A DNA stretch of 64,000 nucleotides from Sphingomonas naphthae. Its GTDB lineage: Bacteria; Pseudomonadota; Alphaproteobacteria; Sphingomonadales; Sphingomonadaceae. A program made the position numbers and the translations under genes. Positions 36,853 to 43,924 of the stretch are shown one piece after another. The stretch spans positions 558,001 to 622,000 of the forward strand of contig NZ_CP117411.1 of NCBI RefSeq assembly GCF_028607085.1, written 5' to 3'. The notes beneath the pieces were generated by a model, which was not told where the DNA came from, ran no database searches, and saw nothing but the letters and a program-made list of their open reading frames with translations. The first letter of the stretch is position 1, and the number at the start of each line of letters is the position of its first letter.

Positions 36853-37452
36853 ATGAAGGACCTCTACGACGCGCTCAAGCTGCTCGCTCGACGCTACCAT
36901 AGCCGCTGGAGCGCCCTCGACGATGCCCTCACCCGGATCCGAGCAAGCGATGGCGAGGGACGCAACACGCCGGGGGAACCCGCCAGGCGGATGCTTCTCA
37001 ACGCCTTCCGAGTGCAGACCTATGTCGAAGATACGCGCGATCGATATCGCACCGACATCACCAACGCCAAGCGCAAGCTCGCGAAGCCGCTTGCCGAGGC
37101 GCTTGGCCATATCATCACCATCGAACTCGGCGAGGAGATGCTGGCGGAAATCGACGCAGCCGAAGGCCGTCGCCTGACCGAGCTTGGCGAAGCCGAGCAA
37201 TGCGAGAGGCCTAGCGCCGACTACGGCCCCTTGATCGACGCGCTTCACAAAGCTGGCGTGGCGCGGGGCAACTACACCGCGCTCACCCCTGTCGAGATCG
37301 CGGCCATTGCACGGTACATCCGCAAGAAGATCGATCAGCGCCTCGCCGAGTTGCCGCCGATCCGGACCGGGGCCGAGACGCACAGTTCGAAAGGTCGGCT
37401 TCACCCGTTCTGGAACGCATACGGGCTTCCAGAGGATGGTCAGGGAAGCTGA
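36853..37452 (+). CDS. Unknown protein, first gene of the island module
   Basis: 199 residues, no family recognised. Mostly helical and charged: LYDALKLLARRYHSRWSALD, RTDITNAKRKLAKPLAEALG, VEIAAIARYIRKKIDQRLAE. No signal peptide or membrane segment. ATG 36853 has GGAG nine bases upstream, partly sequestered by a small hairpin. It is followed 69 bases later by an exonuclease-like gene in the same direction, so it probably opens the rightward operon. Nothing in the sequence defines a function. Confidence 0.65.
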   Translation: MKDLYDALKLLARRYHSRWSALDDALTRIRASDGEGRNTPGEPARRMLLNAFRVQTYVEDTRDRYRTDITNAKRKLAKPLAEALGHIITIELGEEMLAEIDAAEGRRLTELGEAEQCERPSADYGPLIDALHKAGVARGNYTALTPVEIAAIARYIRKKIDQRLAELPPIRTGAETHSSKGRLHPFWNAYGLPEDGQGS

Positions 37453-37521
37453 GCGGAAAAGGTGTGTTTCGCGCCGAGGCTCCGGCGCTCTGATCGTCCC
37501 CGCGGGCATCGACCCGCTTCC

Positions 37522-38352
37522 ATGATGATGAGGCAGACCATGCGCGATCCGACGCGCGGGCCGGGCAGCGTGCACGCGCCCGGCTCGATTTTGAGTTACG
37601 ACATAGAGACCATCTCTCCCCAGTTGCGGGACGGATCCTTTCCGCCATGGCCGACGCATCGGCCAGTGGCGATCGGCTTCGCCACGGCCTGGCAGGATGC
37701 GCAGGGCTGGTCGTTCGACATCGCCGCCATGGTCGTTAGCGATGGCTTCGAGGAAGCCGACCTGCTGCGGGAAGCCGACCGACGCATGGACGGCGCCGGC
37801 GTCGTGACCGGGTATAACTCGCGCCAGTTTGATGCCCTCGTCCTCCGGCTCGCCGCCCAGAAAGCGCGGCTGTGGTCGTTGAAGGCGCTGGCCGACCATG
37901 CCGCCGCCAACCGGTTCGGGGCCGAACATGCCGATCTGGCGGATCTCTATGCCAGCTACGGCCGGAAGGTCGCTTTGGCCGGGCTCTGCGACGAGATCGG
38001 CATCCCGGTGAAGACATCGACGTCGGGCGGGGATGTCGCCGTCCTGTGGGAAGCCGGCGAGACCGGCCGCATTCGCGACTACGTGATAGAGGATGCGGTC
38101 GCCACGCTCTGCCTGTTCTTCGCGTGGACGGCCGCGCGGGCGGGTGACGAAGCGCTGGTCACCCAGCCGATGGCGGCGCTTGCCCGGCACATCGAAGCGA
38201 CACCGGACCTGCATCATCTGCACGCCTTCGTGGACTGCGCGCTGATGCGCTGGTGCCGCCCGCGGGCGATGAAGGTCGACATCGCCGCTGCGCTCCAACG
38301 CATGACCGCAAAGCTCAAGCGACAGGAGGACGAACGCGCCTTCGCCTCCTGA
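37522..38352 (+). CDS. DEDDy 3'-5' exonuclease-like protein, PolB-exonuclease type
   Basis: 276 residues. The three exonuclease motifs are visible: ILSYDIET (Exo I, residues 24-30), TGYNSRQFDALVL (Exo II) and YVIEDAVATL (Exo III with the Tyr-x3-Asp of the DEDDy class). This layout matches stand-alone exonucleases related to the proofreading domain of DNA polymerase B. It should remove nucleotides from DNA 3' ends. ATG 37522 is the first of several closely spaced Met codons. It lies in the same rightward array as a second exonuclease-like gene at 40.7 kb and an AAA+ ATPase. Confidence 0.72.
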   Translation: MMMRQTMRDPTRGPGSVHAPGSILSYDIETISPQLRDGSFPPWPTHRPVAIGFATAWQDAQGWSFDIAAMVVSDGFEEADLLREADRRMDGAGVVTGYNSRQFDALVLRLAAQKARLWSLKALADHAAANRFGAEHADLADLYASYGRKVALAGLCDEIGIPVKTSTSGGDVAVLWEAGETGRIRDYVIEDAVATLCLFFAWTAARAGDEALVTQPMAALARHIEATPDLHHLHAFVDCALMRWCRPRAMKVDIAAALQRMTAKLKRQEDERAFAS

Positions 38353-38428
38353 TCATCGCCATCGTCACCAGCCCATACGGCCCGGTCATCTCCGCGATGG
38401 CCGGGCCGCTTTCATTTCGAGGAAAGCC

Positions 38429-39043
38429 ATGACCACCGATACCGCCATTCTCGCCACCGCCTGGATCAACCAGCCGGCCCTCGGGCAAAGGCCCGCGCGC
38501 ACTTTGCTTGTGGGCGCCGCCAGACTCTCGGTGTTCTACAGCTTCGGCAGCCTCGGCTTCGACCTGCAGGCCCACTCCACCACCATCACCGACGATCCCG
38601 CCGAAACCATCTTGTGGCTCGCCGACGCGCTCCACATCCCGCCTCAACGCTTGCTGCTGTGGCGGGCAGAGGACATCGTCGTGCCTTCCTTGGTCGCCGC
38701 CGCCGAGACGGCACGCGACGCGGTGGCCGGTGCCCGCATGCTGCGCGAGCTCGATCTCGCCTTCACGGGCGAGGTGATCGATATCGCCGAGACGCATGGC
38801 GGTGCTGCCGCCACCTCGTTCGACGCGATCGCGCATCGCCATGGCTTTCTGGTCGTACCGATGTCGAAGGTCGATCTCGCCGAAGCGCACAGGACCGGCA
38901 ATCACGGCGCCATCCGCAAGCACCTCGCCGCGCGCGCCATCGCGACGTGGCGGCTCTGGCTCGCCGGTCAGCCGGACGCCGAGAGCCTGATCGAGAAAAC
39001 CGAAGCCTGGCTGGCCACGCCGAGCGCAGAGGTGCGCCTGTGA
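38429..39043 (+). CDS. Unknown protein upstream of the AAA+ ATPase
   Basis: 204 residues; I recognise no family. It has features of an alpha/beta fold: LLVGAARLSVFYSFGSLGFD, ETILWLADALHIPPQRLLLW, FDAIAHRHGFLVVP. A helical C-terminus follows (HLAARAIATWRLWLAGQP). The order of segments faintly recalls a nuclease fold, but no DED motif is present. The ATG has GAGGAAAG upstream, and its stop overlaps the GTG start of the ATPase gene, so the two are probably made together. Confidence 0.65.
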   Translation: MTTDTAILATAWINQPALGQRPARTLLVGAARLSVFYSFGSLGFDLQAHSTTITDDPAETILWLADALHIPPQRLLLWRAEDIVVPSLVAAAETARDAVAGARMLRELDLAFTGEVIDIAETHGGAAATSFDAIAHRHGFLVVPMSKVDLAEAHRTGNHGAIRKHLAARAIATWRLWLAGQPDAESLIEKTEAWLATPSAEVRL

Positions 39044-39978
39044 TCGAGATCATCGAGGGCAAGCCCCATATCCGCCCGTGCCGGTCGATCCCGGCCGACG
39101 GAAACGAGCTCAACGACTGGGTCGCGTCCATCAGCACGCTCTACGAGCCGCTGACGACGATGATGCCGCTCGCTGGCGCGCCCATGCTGTTGCCGGACCG
39201 CCCAGGCGGCGAACCGCGGATCGCCGCACGGTTGCGGGCCGAAGCCCCCTGGATGGGCGCTGCTATCGACTTGGTCGCCGACCAGGCGGCCATGTCGCTA
39301 TGGGCGGGCCGGCCTTGGCTGTCGCTGCGGCCGATGCTGCTGGTCGGGCCACCCGGCGCCGGCAAGACGCACTTTGCCCGGCGGCTGGGTGAGTTGTCGG
39401 CCTGCGGCAACGCGGTGCTCTCGCTTGCGGGGGTCAGCAGCAACGCCGAACTCGCCGGAAACCCGCGTGGCTTCAGGCATCAGCAGCCCTGCTTTCCAGC
39501 GTGCGTGATCCAGGCGACCGGCAAGGCCAACCCCGTCGTCGTGATCGACGAGGTCGAGAAGGCCTGCGCCGGTCTCGCCGGTGACCCCGTCGCGACCCTT
39601 CTCGGCATGCTGGAGCGATCGACCGCCAGCCGCTTCTTTGACGGCTGTCTCGCCGCCGAGGTCGACATCGGCCACGTCAACTGGATCCTGACCGCGAACA
39701 GCATCGCCCGGCTGCCGGCGCCGCTCTTGTCGCGACTGCAGGTCGTCGAGGTTCCGGGGCCTGCGCCTGAACACGCCGAGATCGTGCTCGCCACTCTGTG
39801 GCGGGACGTCGCCCGCGACCTCGGCTTGGCGCCAGCGGCCCTGCCGAGGCTCGAGGCGGCGGCGGAAGCCCAGCTTCTCCGCCTGTTCCGCAACACCCGC
39901 TCGGTTCGCCGGCTGCGCCGGGCGATCGAGACGGTCGTCGCCGTGTCCGCACGACACGCGCCCCGCGCGGTCAACTGA
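39040..39978 (+). CDS. AAA+ ATPase, Lon-like domain
   Basis: 312 residues with a GTG start overlapping the previous stop (GTGA). AAA+ motifs: Walker A VGPPGAGKTHFARR at residues 102-115, Walker B VVVIDEVEKA, sensor 1 in WILTANS, and the Arg-finger region LLSRLQVVEV followed by a helical lid. The DEVEKA form and lid resemble the Lon ATPase core, but no protease domain follows. Such single-domain ATPases remodel or load a protein partner. Its neighbours suggest a partner in DNA processing, such as one of the two exonuclease-like proteins; this is inference. Confidence 0.8.
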   Translation: MIEIIEGKPHIRPCRSIPADGNELNDWVASISTLYEPLTTMMPLAGAPMLLPDRPGGEPRIAARLRAEAPWMGAAIDLVADQAAMSLWAGRPWLSLRPMLLVGPPGAGKTHFARRLGELSACGNAVLSLAGVSSNAELAGNPRGFRHQQPCFPACVIQATGKANPVVVIDEVEKACAGLAGDPVATLLGMLERSTASRFFDGCLAAEVDIGHVNWILTANSIARLPAPLLSRLQVVEVPGPAPEHAEIVLATLWRDVARDLGLAPAALPRLEAAAEAQLLRLFRNTRSVRRLRRAIETVVAVSARHAPRAVN

Positions 39979-40066
39979 TTTTCCGCGAGGAAAGAACAGG
40001 TTGAGCACCGTGGAAGACGGGAAAAATGCTCCGGCCGCAGGCCGTCACACAGAAGGAAATGATCAG

Positions 40067-40603
40067 ATGGAAATGATGCTCCACCACCAGAACTTCATGC
40101 TCGCTGTCCGGCAACAGATGGGCTGGCCGGCGTTCAAGCCCGCCAACGACGCCATCGGCTGGACGTCGGGGCGCGAAGTGGATTTCGAGGTCGGCTCCGA
40201 AGTTGCGCGCATCGCGCAGATGCTGAGCAAGGATCTGGTGTACGCCGGCTGGGCCAGCACCCGCGCGAAGGATCCGACCAGCTTCTGCGTTGCATATCGG
40301 GAAATGCTGACCATCGACATCGTCGATCGGCTGGTGCCGTGGGCCGCCAGCGACGAGGCACCGCTGGTTCTCGTCAGCACGCGGGCCGATGAATATTTCG
40401 CGATCGATCGGCGCGGGTCGCTCGTCCGGGTAGAAGGCAGGCCCAGGAACATCGGGAAGGGCCGAAAGCTCGCGATGAAGCGCATCAAGGTCGCCGCGGC
40501 GACGATGGGCGACGAGATGCTGGCCAACAACCGCGTCGTGCCGACCGGCGGCGAATGGATCGCACCGGAAACGCCGATCGAAACCATCGTCCAGTTCCGC
40601 TGA
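40067..40603 (+). CDS. Unknown island protein
   Basis: 178 residues from ATG 40067 (AGAAGGA upstream); a TTG at 40001 would add 22. No family recognised. It contains HHQNFMLAVRQQMGWPAFKP, RIAQMLSKDLVYAGWASTRA, VDRLVPWAASDEAPLVLVST and DEYFAIDRRGSLVRVEGRP, which look like a mixed alpha/beta fold. No signal peptide. It lies in the rightward array between the AAA+ ATPase and the second exonuclease-like gene. Confidence 0.62.
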   Translation: MEMMLHHQNFMLAVRQQMGWPAFKPANDAIGWTSGREVDFEVGSEVARIAQMLSKDLVYAGWASTRAKDPTSFCVAYREMLTIDIVDRLVPWAASDEAPLVLVSTRADEYFAIDRRGSLVRVEGRPRNIGKGRKLAMKRIKVAAATMGDEMLANNRVVPTGGEWIAPETPIETIVQFR

Positions 40604-40685
40604 TCGCCCTCGGGCGGGCGTCGCTGCTGACGCCCGCCACCCATCTTTCCCTGATGATCGGCCACGCGCCGAAGGAGAATATGCC

Positions 40686-41570
40686 ATGAAGTTCGACGAT
40701 CTGTTCGCGCAGCGCCGTCCGCGTGCCTACGTCATCCTCGATATCGAGAGCGCGGTGACCGATGAAACCGGCCACAAGCGCTACCAGGCCATGGAGCGTT
40801 GGTCGCCCCGCAACGACGATCAGCCGTCGCGCCGGGGCTACACCCGGGGCGAAGATCCGCTGCGCACGCCGCGCTGGCCGTTCCAGACAATCGTGACCGC
40901 CGCGATCATGGTGCTGGTCGAGCATGAGGATGGCGGCATCGACGTGACCCGCTTCACCACGCTCAGCCAGCCGGATCACGACGAACGCGCGATCGTCGCC
41001 GGCATCCTGCAGGTGCTGGCCGAGGCGCCGCAGGGAGCAGAGTTGGTGACGTGGGCCGGCATGCTCCACGATATCCCCATGCTGTCGCTCGCCGTCATGC
41101 GCCACGGCCTCACCCTGCCGAAAGGCTGGGCGTGGTTGGGTTTCGGGGGCAACGACCCCGTGCGGCATCTCGACTTCGCGCGCACAACGACCGGCGGCTT
41201 CAAGATGAAGCCCGTCCATATGGCCGAGATCCTCGCCAGCCTCGACATCCCTGCCAAGATCAGCGTGCCGGCTTTCGCGGTCGCACGCCTAATCTACGCA
41301 GGCGCATGGGATACGGTCCAGGAAGCCTGCGAGGGCGATGTCGTCAGCACCTGCCTCCTGCTCGCGCGGTGGCGCCAGCAACATGACGGGCGCGCCGATA
41401 TCGCAGTGGTCGAGGATCGCATCCTGCGCCGCGTGATCGATCTTCGCGCAGGTCGCGGCTATGCGGCGACGCTGGAGGCGCGGAGGCGCGCGCGGTTTTC
41501 GCAGGCCGTCGGTGATGCCGCCAACGATGCGGCTGCCCTCGCACCGTGGATCGGGGAGGAGGCTGCCTGA
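40686..41570 (+). CDS. Second DEDD exonuclease-like protein
   Basis: 294 residues. Candidate exonuclease motifs: VILDIES at 16-22 (Exo I), VTWAGMLHDIPML (Exo II) and ACEGDVVSTCLLLARW (Exo III, in which the usual Tyr is not obvious). It resembles the PolB-exonuclease-related group of the gene at 37522 but is more divergent. AAGGAG lies upstream of the ATG. Two paralogous nucleases in one array is unusual; one could be a regulatory or structural partner of the other. Exonuclease activity is inferred from motifs only. Confidence 0.62.
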   Translation: MKFDDLFAQRRPRAYVILDIESAVTDETGHKRYQAMERWSPRNDDQPSRRGYTRGEDPLRTPRWPFQTIVTAAIMVLVEHEDGGIDVTRFTTLSQPDHDERAIVAGILQVLAEAPQGAELVTWAGMLHDIPMLSLAVMRHGLTLPKGWAWLGFGGNDPVRHLDFARTTTGGFKMKPVHMAEILASLDIPAKISVPAFAVARLIYAGAWDTVQEACEGDVVSTCLLLARWRQQHDGRADIAVVEDRILRRVIDLRAGRGYAATLEARRRARFSQAVGDAANDAAALAPWIGEEAA

Positions 41571-41574
41571 AGTT

Positions 41575-41612
41575 GTTGAGGGTTATGGCGGTTTTCCGCC
41601 GTGACCCTCAAC
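41575..41612 (+). terminator. Long 17-bp hairpin after the exonuclease-like gene
   Basis: GTTGAGGGT (41575-41583) pairs with ACCCTCAAC (41604-41612) and the inner bases continue the stem, giving 17 base pairs with two G-T pairs and a TTTT loop. It begins four bases after the stop codon. No T-run follows, so it may act as an RNA-stabilising or attenuating hairpin instead of a classical terminator. Confidence 0.45.
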
Positions 41613-41670
41613 CTGGCCTTTACCCCTGCCGGCTAGCGTCGCCGCGAAAGACGAGCCGAGCCTTACCCCT

Positions 41671-41731
41671 TCATGCGCCGATCCGAAAAAATTCGGACAG
41701 CGTGTCTGAGAAGTCGGCATCCGGCGCATGA
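41671..41731 (+). promoter_or_regulatory. Structured leader abutting the ribosome site of the sigma-like gene
   Basis: A 10-base inverted repeat (TCATGCGCCG at 41671-41680, CGGCGCATGA at 41722-41731) encloses a smaller hairpin (TCCGAA-AAAA-TTCGGA at 41682-41697). The outer arm ends on the first base of AGGAGGT (41731-41737), so folding could control translation from GTG 41748. Confidence 0.4.
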
Positions 41732-41747
41732 GGAGGTAAGACCCGCT

Positions 41748-42362
41748 GTGTCTGCACCATTTTCCGCCGAAGGGGGATTTCGGCCGCTCACCCGCGCCGA
41801 GGTTCAAAACGAGATCGGCAAGCTCGACCTGACCGAGCAGGGGCGTATCCGCCGGACGGCGGACATCATGTCGCAGGATCTGCCCGGTGACGGTCGCGAT
41901 CTCTTGCACGATGCCGTCTGCAAGGCGCTGACATCGCGCAGATGCAAGGCCGACCTGTCGGTCGAGCAGTTTCTCGGCGGCGTGATGCGCAGCCTTGCCT
42001 CGACGAAGCGTCGATCGCGCGAGCGCGGCAGAGAAAATCATATCTTCATGCCGGCCGAGGAGGTTGCGGAACAGATGGGCAGCGGCGGCTACACCGTCGC
42101 CTCTGCCGACCAGATCATCGAGATCGAGCGGATCCGGGCGATTGCAGCCGACGCCCTGGAGCAGTTGGCGGCCGCCTCGACAGCGCAGGCAGCGCTGATC
42201 GAAGCCGTCGGCCTCGGCCTGCGCGGGCAGGAAATCGCCGACCGCCTCAAAGTTACGTTGGAGGATCTCGCCACCCTTCGCCGCAGCCTGAAAAGGCATG
42301 TCCAGCGACTGTGGCCGACGATCGAGTCCGAAATAAACCAGGAGGAGCATCTAGAGGCCTGA
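41748..42362 (+). CDS. Sigma-70-like / ECF-like protein
   Basis: 204 residues from GTG 41748, chosen because a near-perfect AGGAGGT lies 10 bases upstream. The segment DLLHDAVCKALTSRRC followed by VEQFLGGVMRSLASTKRRSR resembles sigma region 2 of small ECF-like proteins. The C-terminal part (ALIEAVGLGLRGQEIADRLK, then LEDLATLRRSLKRHVQRLWP) looks like the region 4 HTH. It may direct RNA polymerase to island promoters. No anti-sigma gene is visible. The resemblance is moderate, and a divergent HTH protein is the alternative. Confidence 0.6.
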   Translation: MSAPFSAEGGFRPLTRAEVQNEIGKLDLTEQGRIRRTADIMSQDLPGDGRDLLHDAVCKALTSRRCKADLSVEQFLGGVMRSLASTKRRSRERGRENHIFMPAEEVAEQMGSGGYTVASADQIIEIERIRAIAADALEQLAAASTAQAALIEAVGLGLRGQEIADRLKVTLEDLATLRRSLKRHVQRLWPTIESEINQEEHLEA

Positions 42363-42410
42363 CGTTCAGGCTTCCATCCTCCCGCGCGAGTTAACAGCAG
42401 GAGGAAGTGT

Positions 42411-42854
42411 ATGCAGGTTATTTCACACGCTGGAATGGCGTGGCTTGAACAGAATCGATTGCGACTTGATGATGTGATCCACGAAGCCCGCGTTCAACAC
42501 TGGATTAGTCGCCGACGGCTGGATATCGATCCGGGATATATTTCGGAACACCATTACGATTGGTTCGAATTCAAGAACGAGGGATGGCGACTGGAGAACC
42601 GGTTCGGGATCTACACGTACAAGGAACGAGCAAACGGCCTTGCGGTATTGAACGTCGCAGGCATACAATTACCTCACACGGCTTGCTCCAGACTACATGG
42701 AAGTCTGGAGAGGATCGAAAATGTGTTCGATATCAATTCCGCAAGTGTGGCAAGCGCATGCGATGGACAGATCACCAGCGTTACCAATAGAGGCGATGGC
42801 TCTTTGGATATTCGCCTGCGCGTCACATGGGTCAATACCTTGATGTGCTGGTAG
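42411..42854 (+). CDS. Unknown small protein
   Basis: 147 residues, no family recognised. GGAGGAAG lies upstream of the ATG. Base composition is noticeably more AT-rich than in its neighbours. The sequence (HEARVQHWISRRRLDIDPGY, YDWFEFKNEGWRLENRFGIY) is mixed, with no signal or membrane segment, and ends in WVNTLMCW. The following 258 bases have only weak overlapping ORFs. It may be a recently acquired or partly decayed gene. Confidence 0.5.
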   Translation: MQVISHAGMAWLEQNRLRLDDVIHEARVQHWISRRRLDIDPGYISEHHYDWFEFKNEGWRLENRFGIYTYKERANGLAVLNVAGIQLPHTACSRLHGSLERIENVFDINSASVASACDGQITSVTNRGDGSLDIRLRVTWVNTLMCW

Positions 42855-43112
42855 GCGGTGGCGCGACGCTCGATGCGTTGCAATCACGATATTCGAACTG
42901 CATATTGGCTTTGCGGCTACGCCGCTGCGCTGAGAAGTCCGTCGTTTTCGGGAGCGGCCGAAGGAGCGAGTCAGCAATAAAACGCGATCCAATGCGTGAT
43001 CGTCGGTGGTCGCGACAGCCGCCGACAGCCTCTTCGAGGAATGAAAACCCGGCGACGGGCGGGCCAGGCGATTGGGTGCCGGAGGCCTTCACTCGATTTG
43101 AAGGAAACGCAT

Positions 43113-43439
43113 ATGCCTACGAAGTTCACTTTCCACGGCGGTTCGCTCGTCACGGACGGCTACGCATCCAAGCTCATCCGCCAGGCATCTTCCCGTCTCA
43201 ACGAGGTGGGCCGAGGCGGGGGCGGATTGTCGAAGCACGAGTACAATGCCGCGGCAATCGTCAACGGGCGACTTGACTGGCTCGACGAAGATCTCAGAAC
43301 CACGCTGATCAGCATGAACCGGGATTTCGCGTTCACGGTCGTCGCCGTGATCCTGGAAAACTGGGACCGGGAGATGAGGTTGCCCGCAGACCATGCGGAC
43401 GCGCCGAAGGGCGATCAGCGGGTCCTGAGAGGCGAATAG
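43113..43439 (+). CDS. Unknown small protein
   Basis: 108 residues from ATG 43113, with AAGGAA seven bases upstream. The sequence (FTFHGGSLVTDGYASKLIRQ, YNAAAIVNGRLDWLDEDLRT, NRDFAFTVVAVILENW) has no family that I recognise. It ends in a polar tail. It is the last clear rightward gene of the module before the truncated WYL-type regulator. Confidence 0.5.
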   Translation: MPTKFTFHGGSLVTDGYASKLIRQASSRLNEVGRGGGGLSKHEYNAAAIVNGRLDWLDEDLRTTLISMNRDFAFTVVAVILENWDREMRLPADHADAPKGDQRVLRGE

Positions 43440-43522
43440 ATCTCCTGCCCGGCGCTCGGCCGCTTGCAAAATGCACCGTAAATGTCAGATTCTGCGAAAA
43501 TTCCGGACGCAGGGGCATTGCG

Positions 43523-43882
43523 GTGACGGACAGGATGGCAAAGTTGGACTGCCAGTTGGCGCTGGTTCACGCGCTCTCGGAAACTACCGAGGGGCTGACG
43601 CTCGACGAAATGGCCGAGCGATTGGGCGTGAACCGGCGCACCGCCGAGCGAATGCGCGATATCATCGCCAGGCATTTTGATCTGGACGAGATTGCCGACG
43701 ATCGTCGCAAGCGGTTCCTGATCCGCGACAGCCTGCGTCGCGTCTATACCCGTCCGGCGCCGGCCGAAGTGGCGGCGCTACAGGCCGAGGTCGACGGCCA
43801 GCGTGCCGCCGGCAAGGAGGCATGCGCGGCTCATCTTGCCAGCCTGCTCGCGAAGGTGACCTACCTGCGTACCTGCATGTGA
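43523..43882 (+). pseudogene. N-terminal HTH fragment of a WYL-type regulator
   Basis: 119 residues from GTG 43523 (ATG 43535 also possible). The N-terminal HTH is intact (LALVHALSETTEGLTLDEMA, ERLGVNRRTAERMRDIIARH) and the linker follows WYL-domain regulators (LIRDSLRRVYTRPAPAEVAA, LQAEVDGQRAAGKEACAAHL). The frame then ends at LLAKVTYLRTCM, before the WYL domain that full-length members of about 330 residues carry. It is therefore a truncation, or a DNA-binding domain that persists alone. WYL regulators often control defence loci. It converges with the SNF2 helicase gene. Confidence 0.6.
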
Positions 43883-43924
43883 ACGCGGAAGGTAGGGTCG
43901 AGCGCAACCGCGCCTTCAATGAGC

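Noticed and set aside
42827-43276. Plus-strand ORF between the two small unknown genes
   Set aside because: Overlaps both neighbours, lacks a ribosome site and has no coding character; treated as non-coding or decayed.
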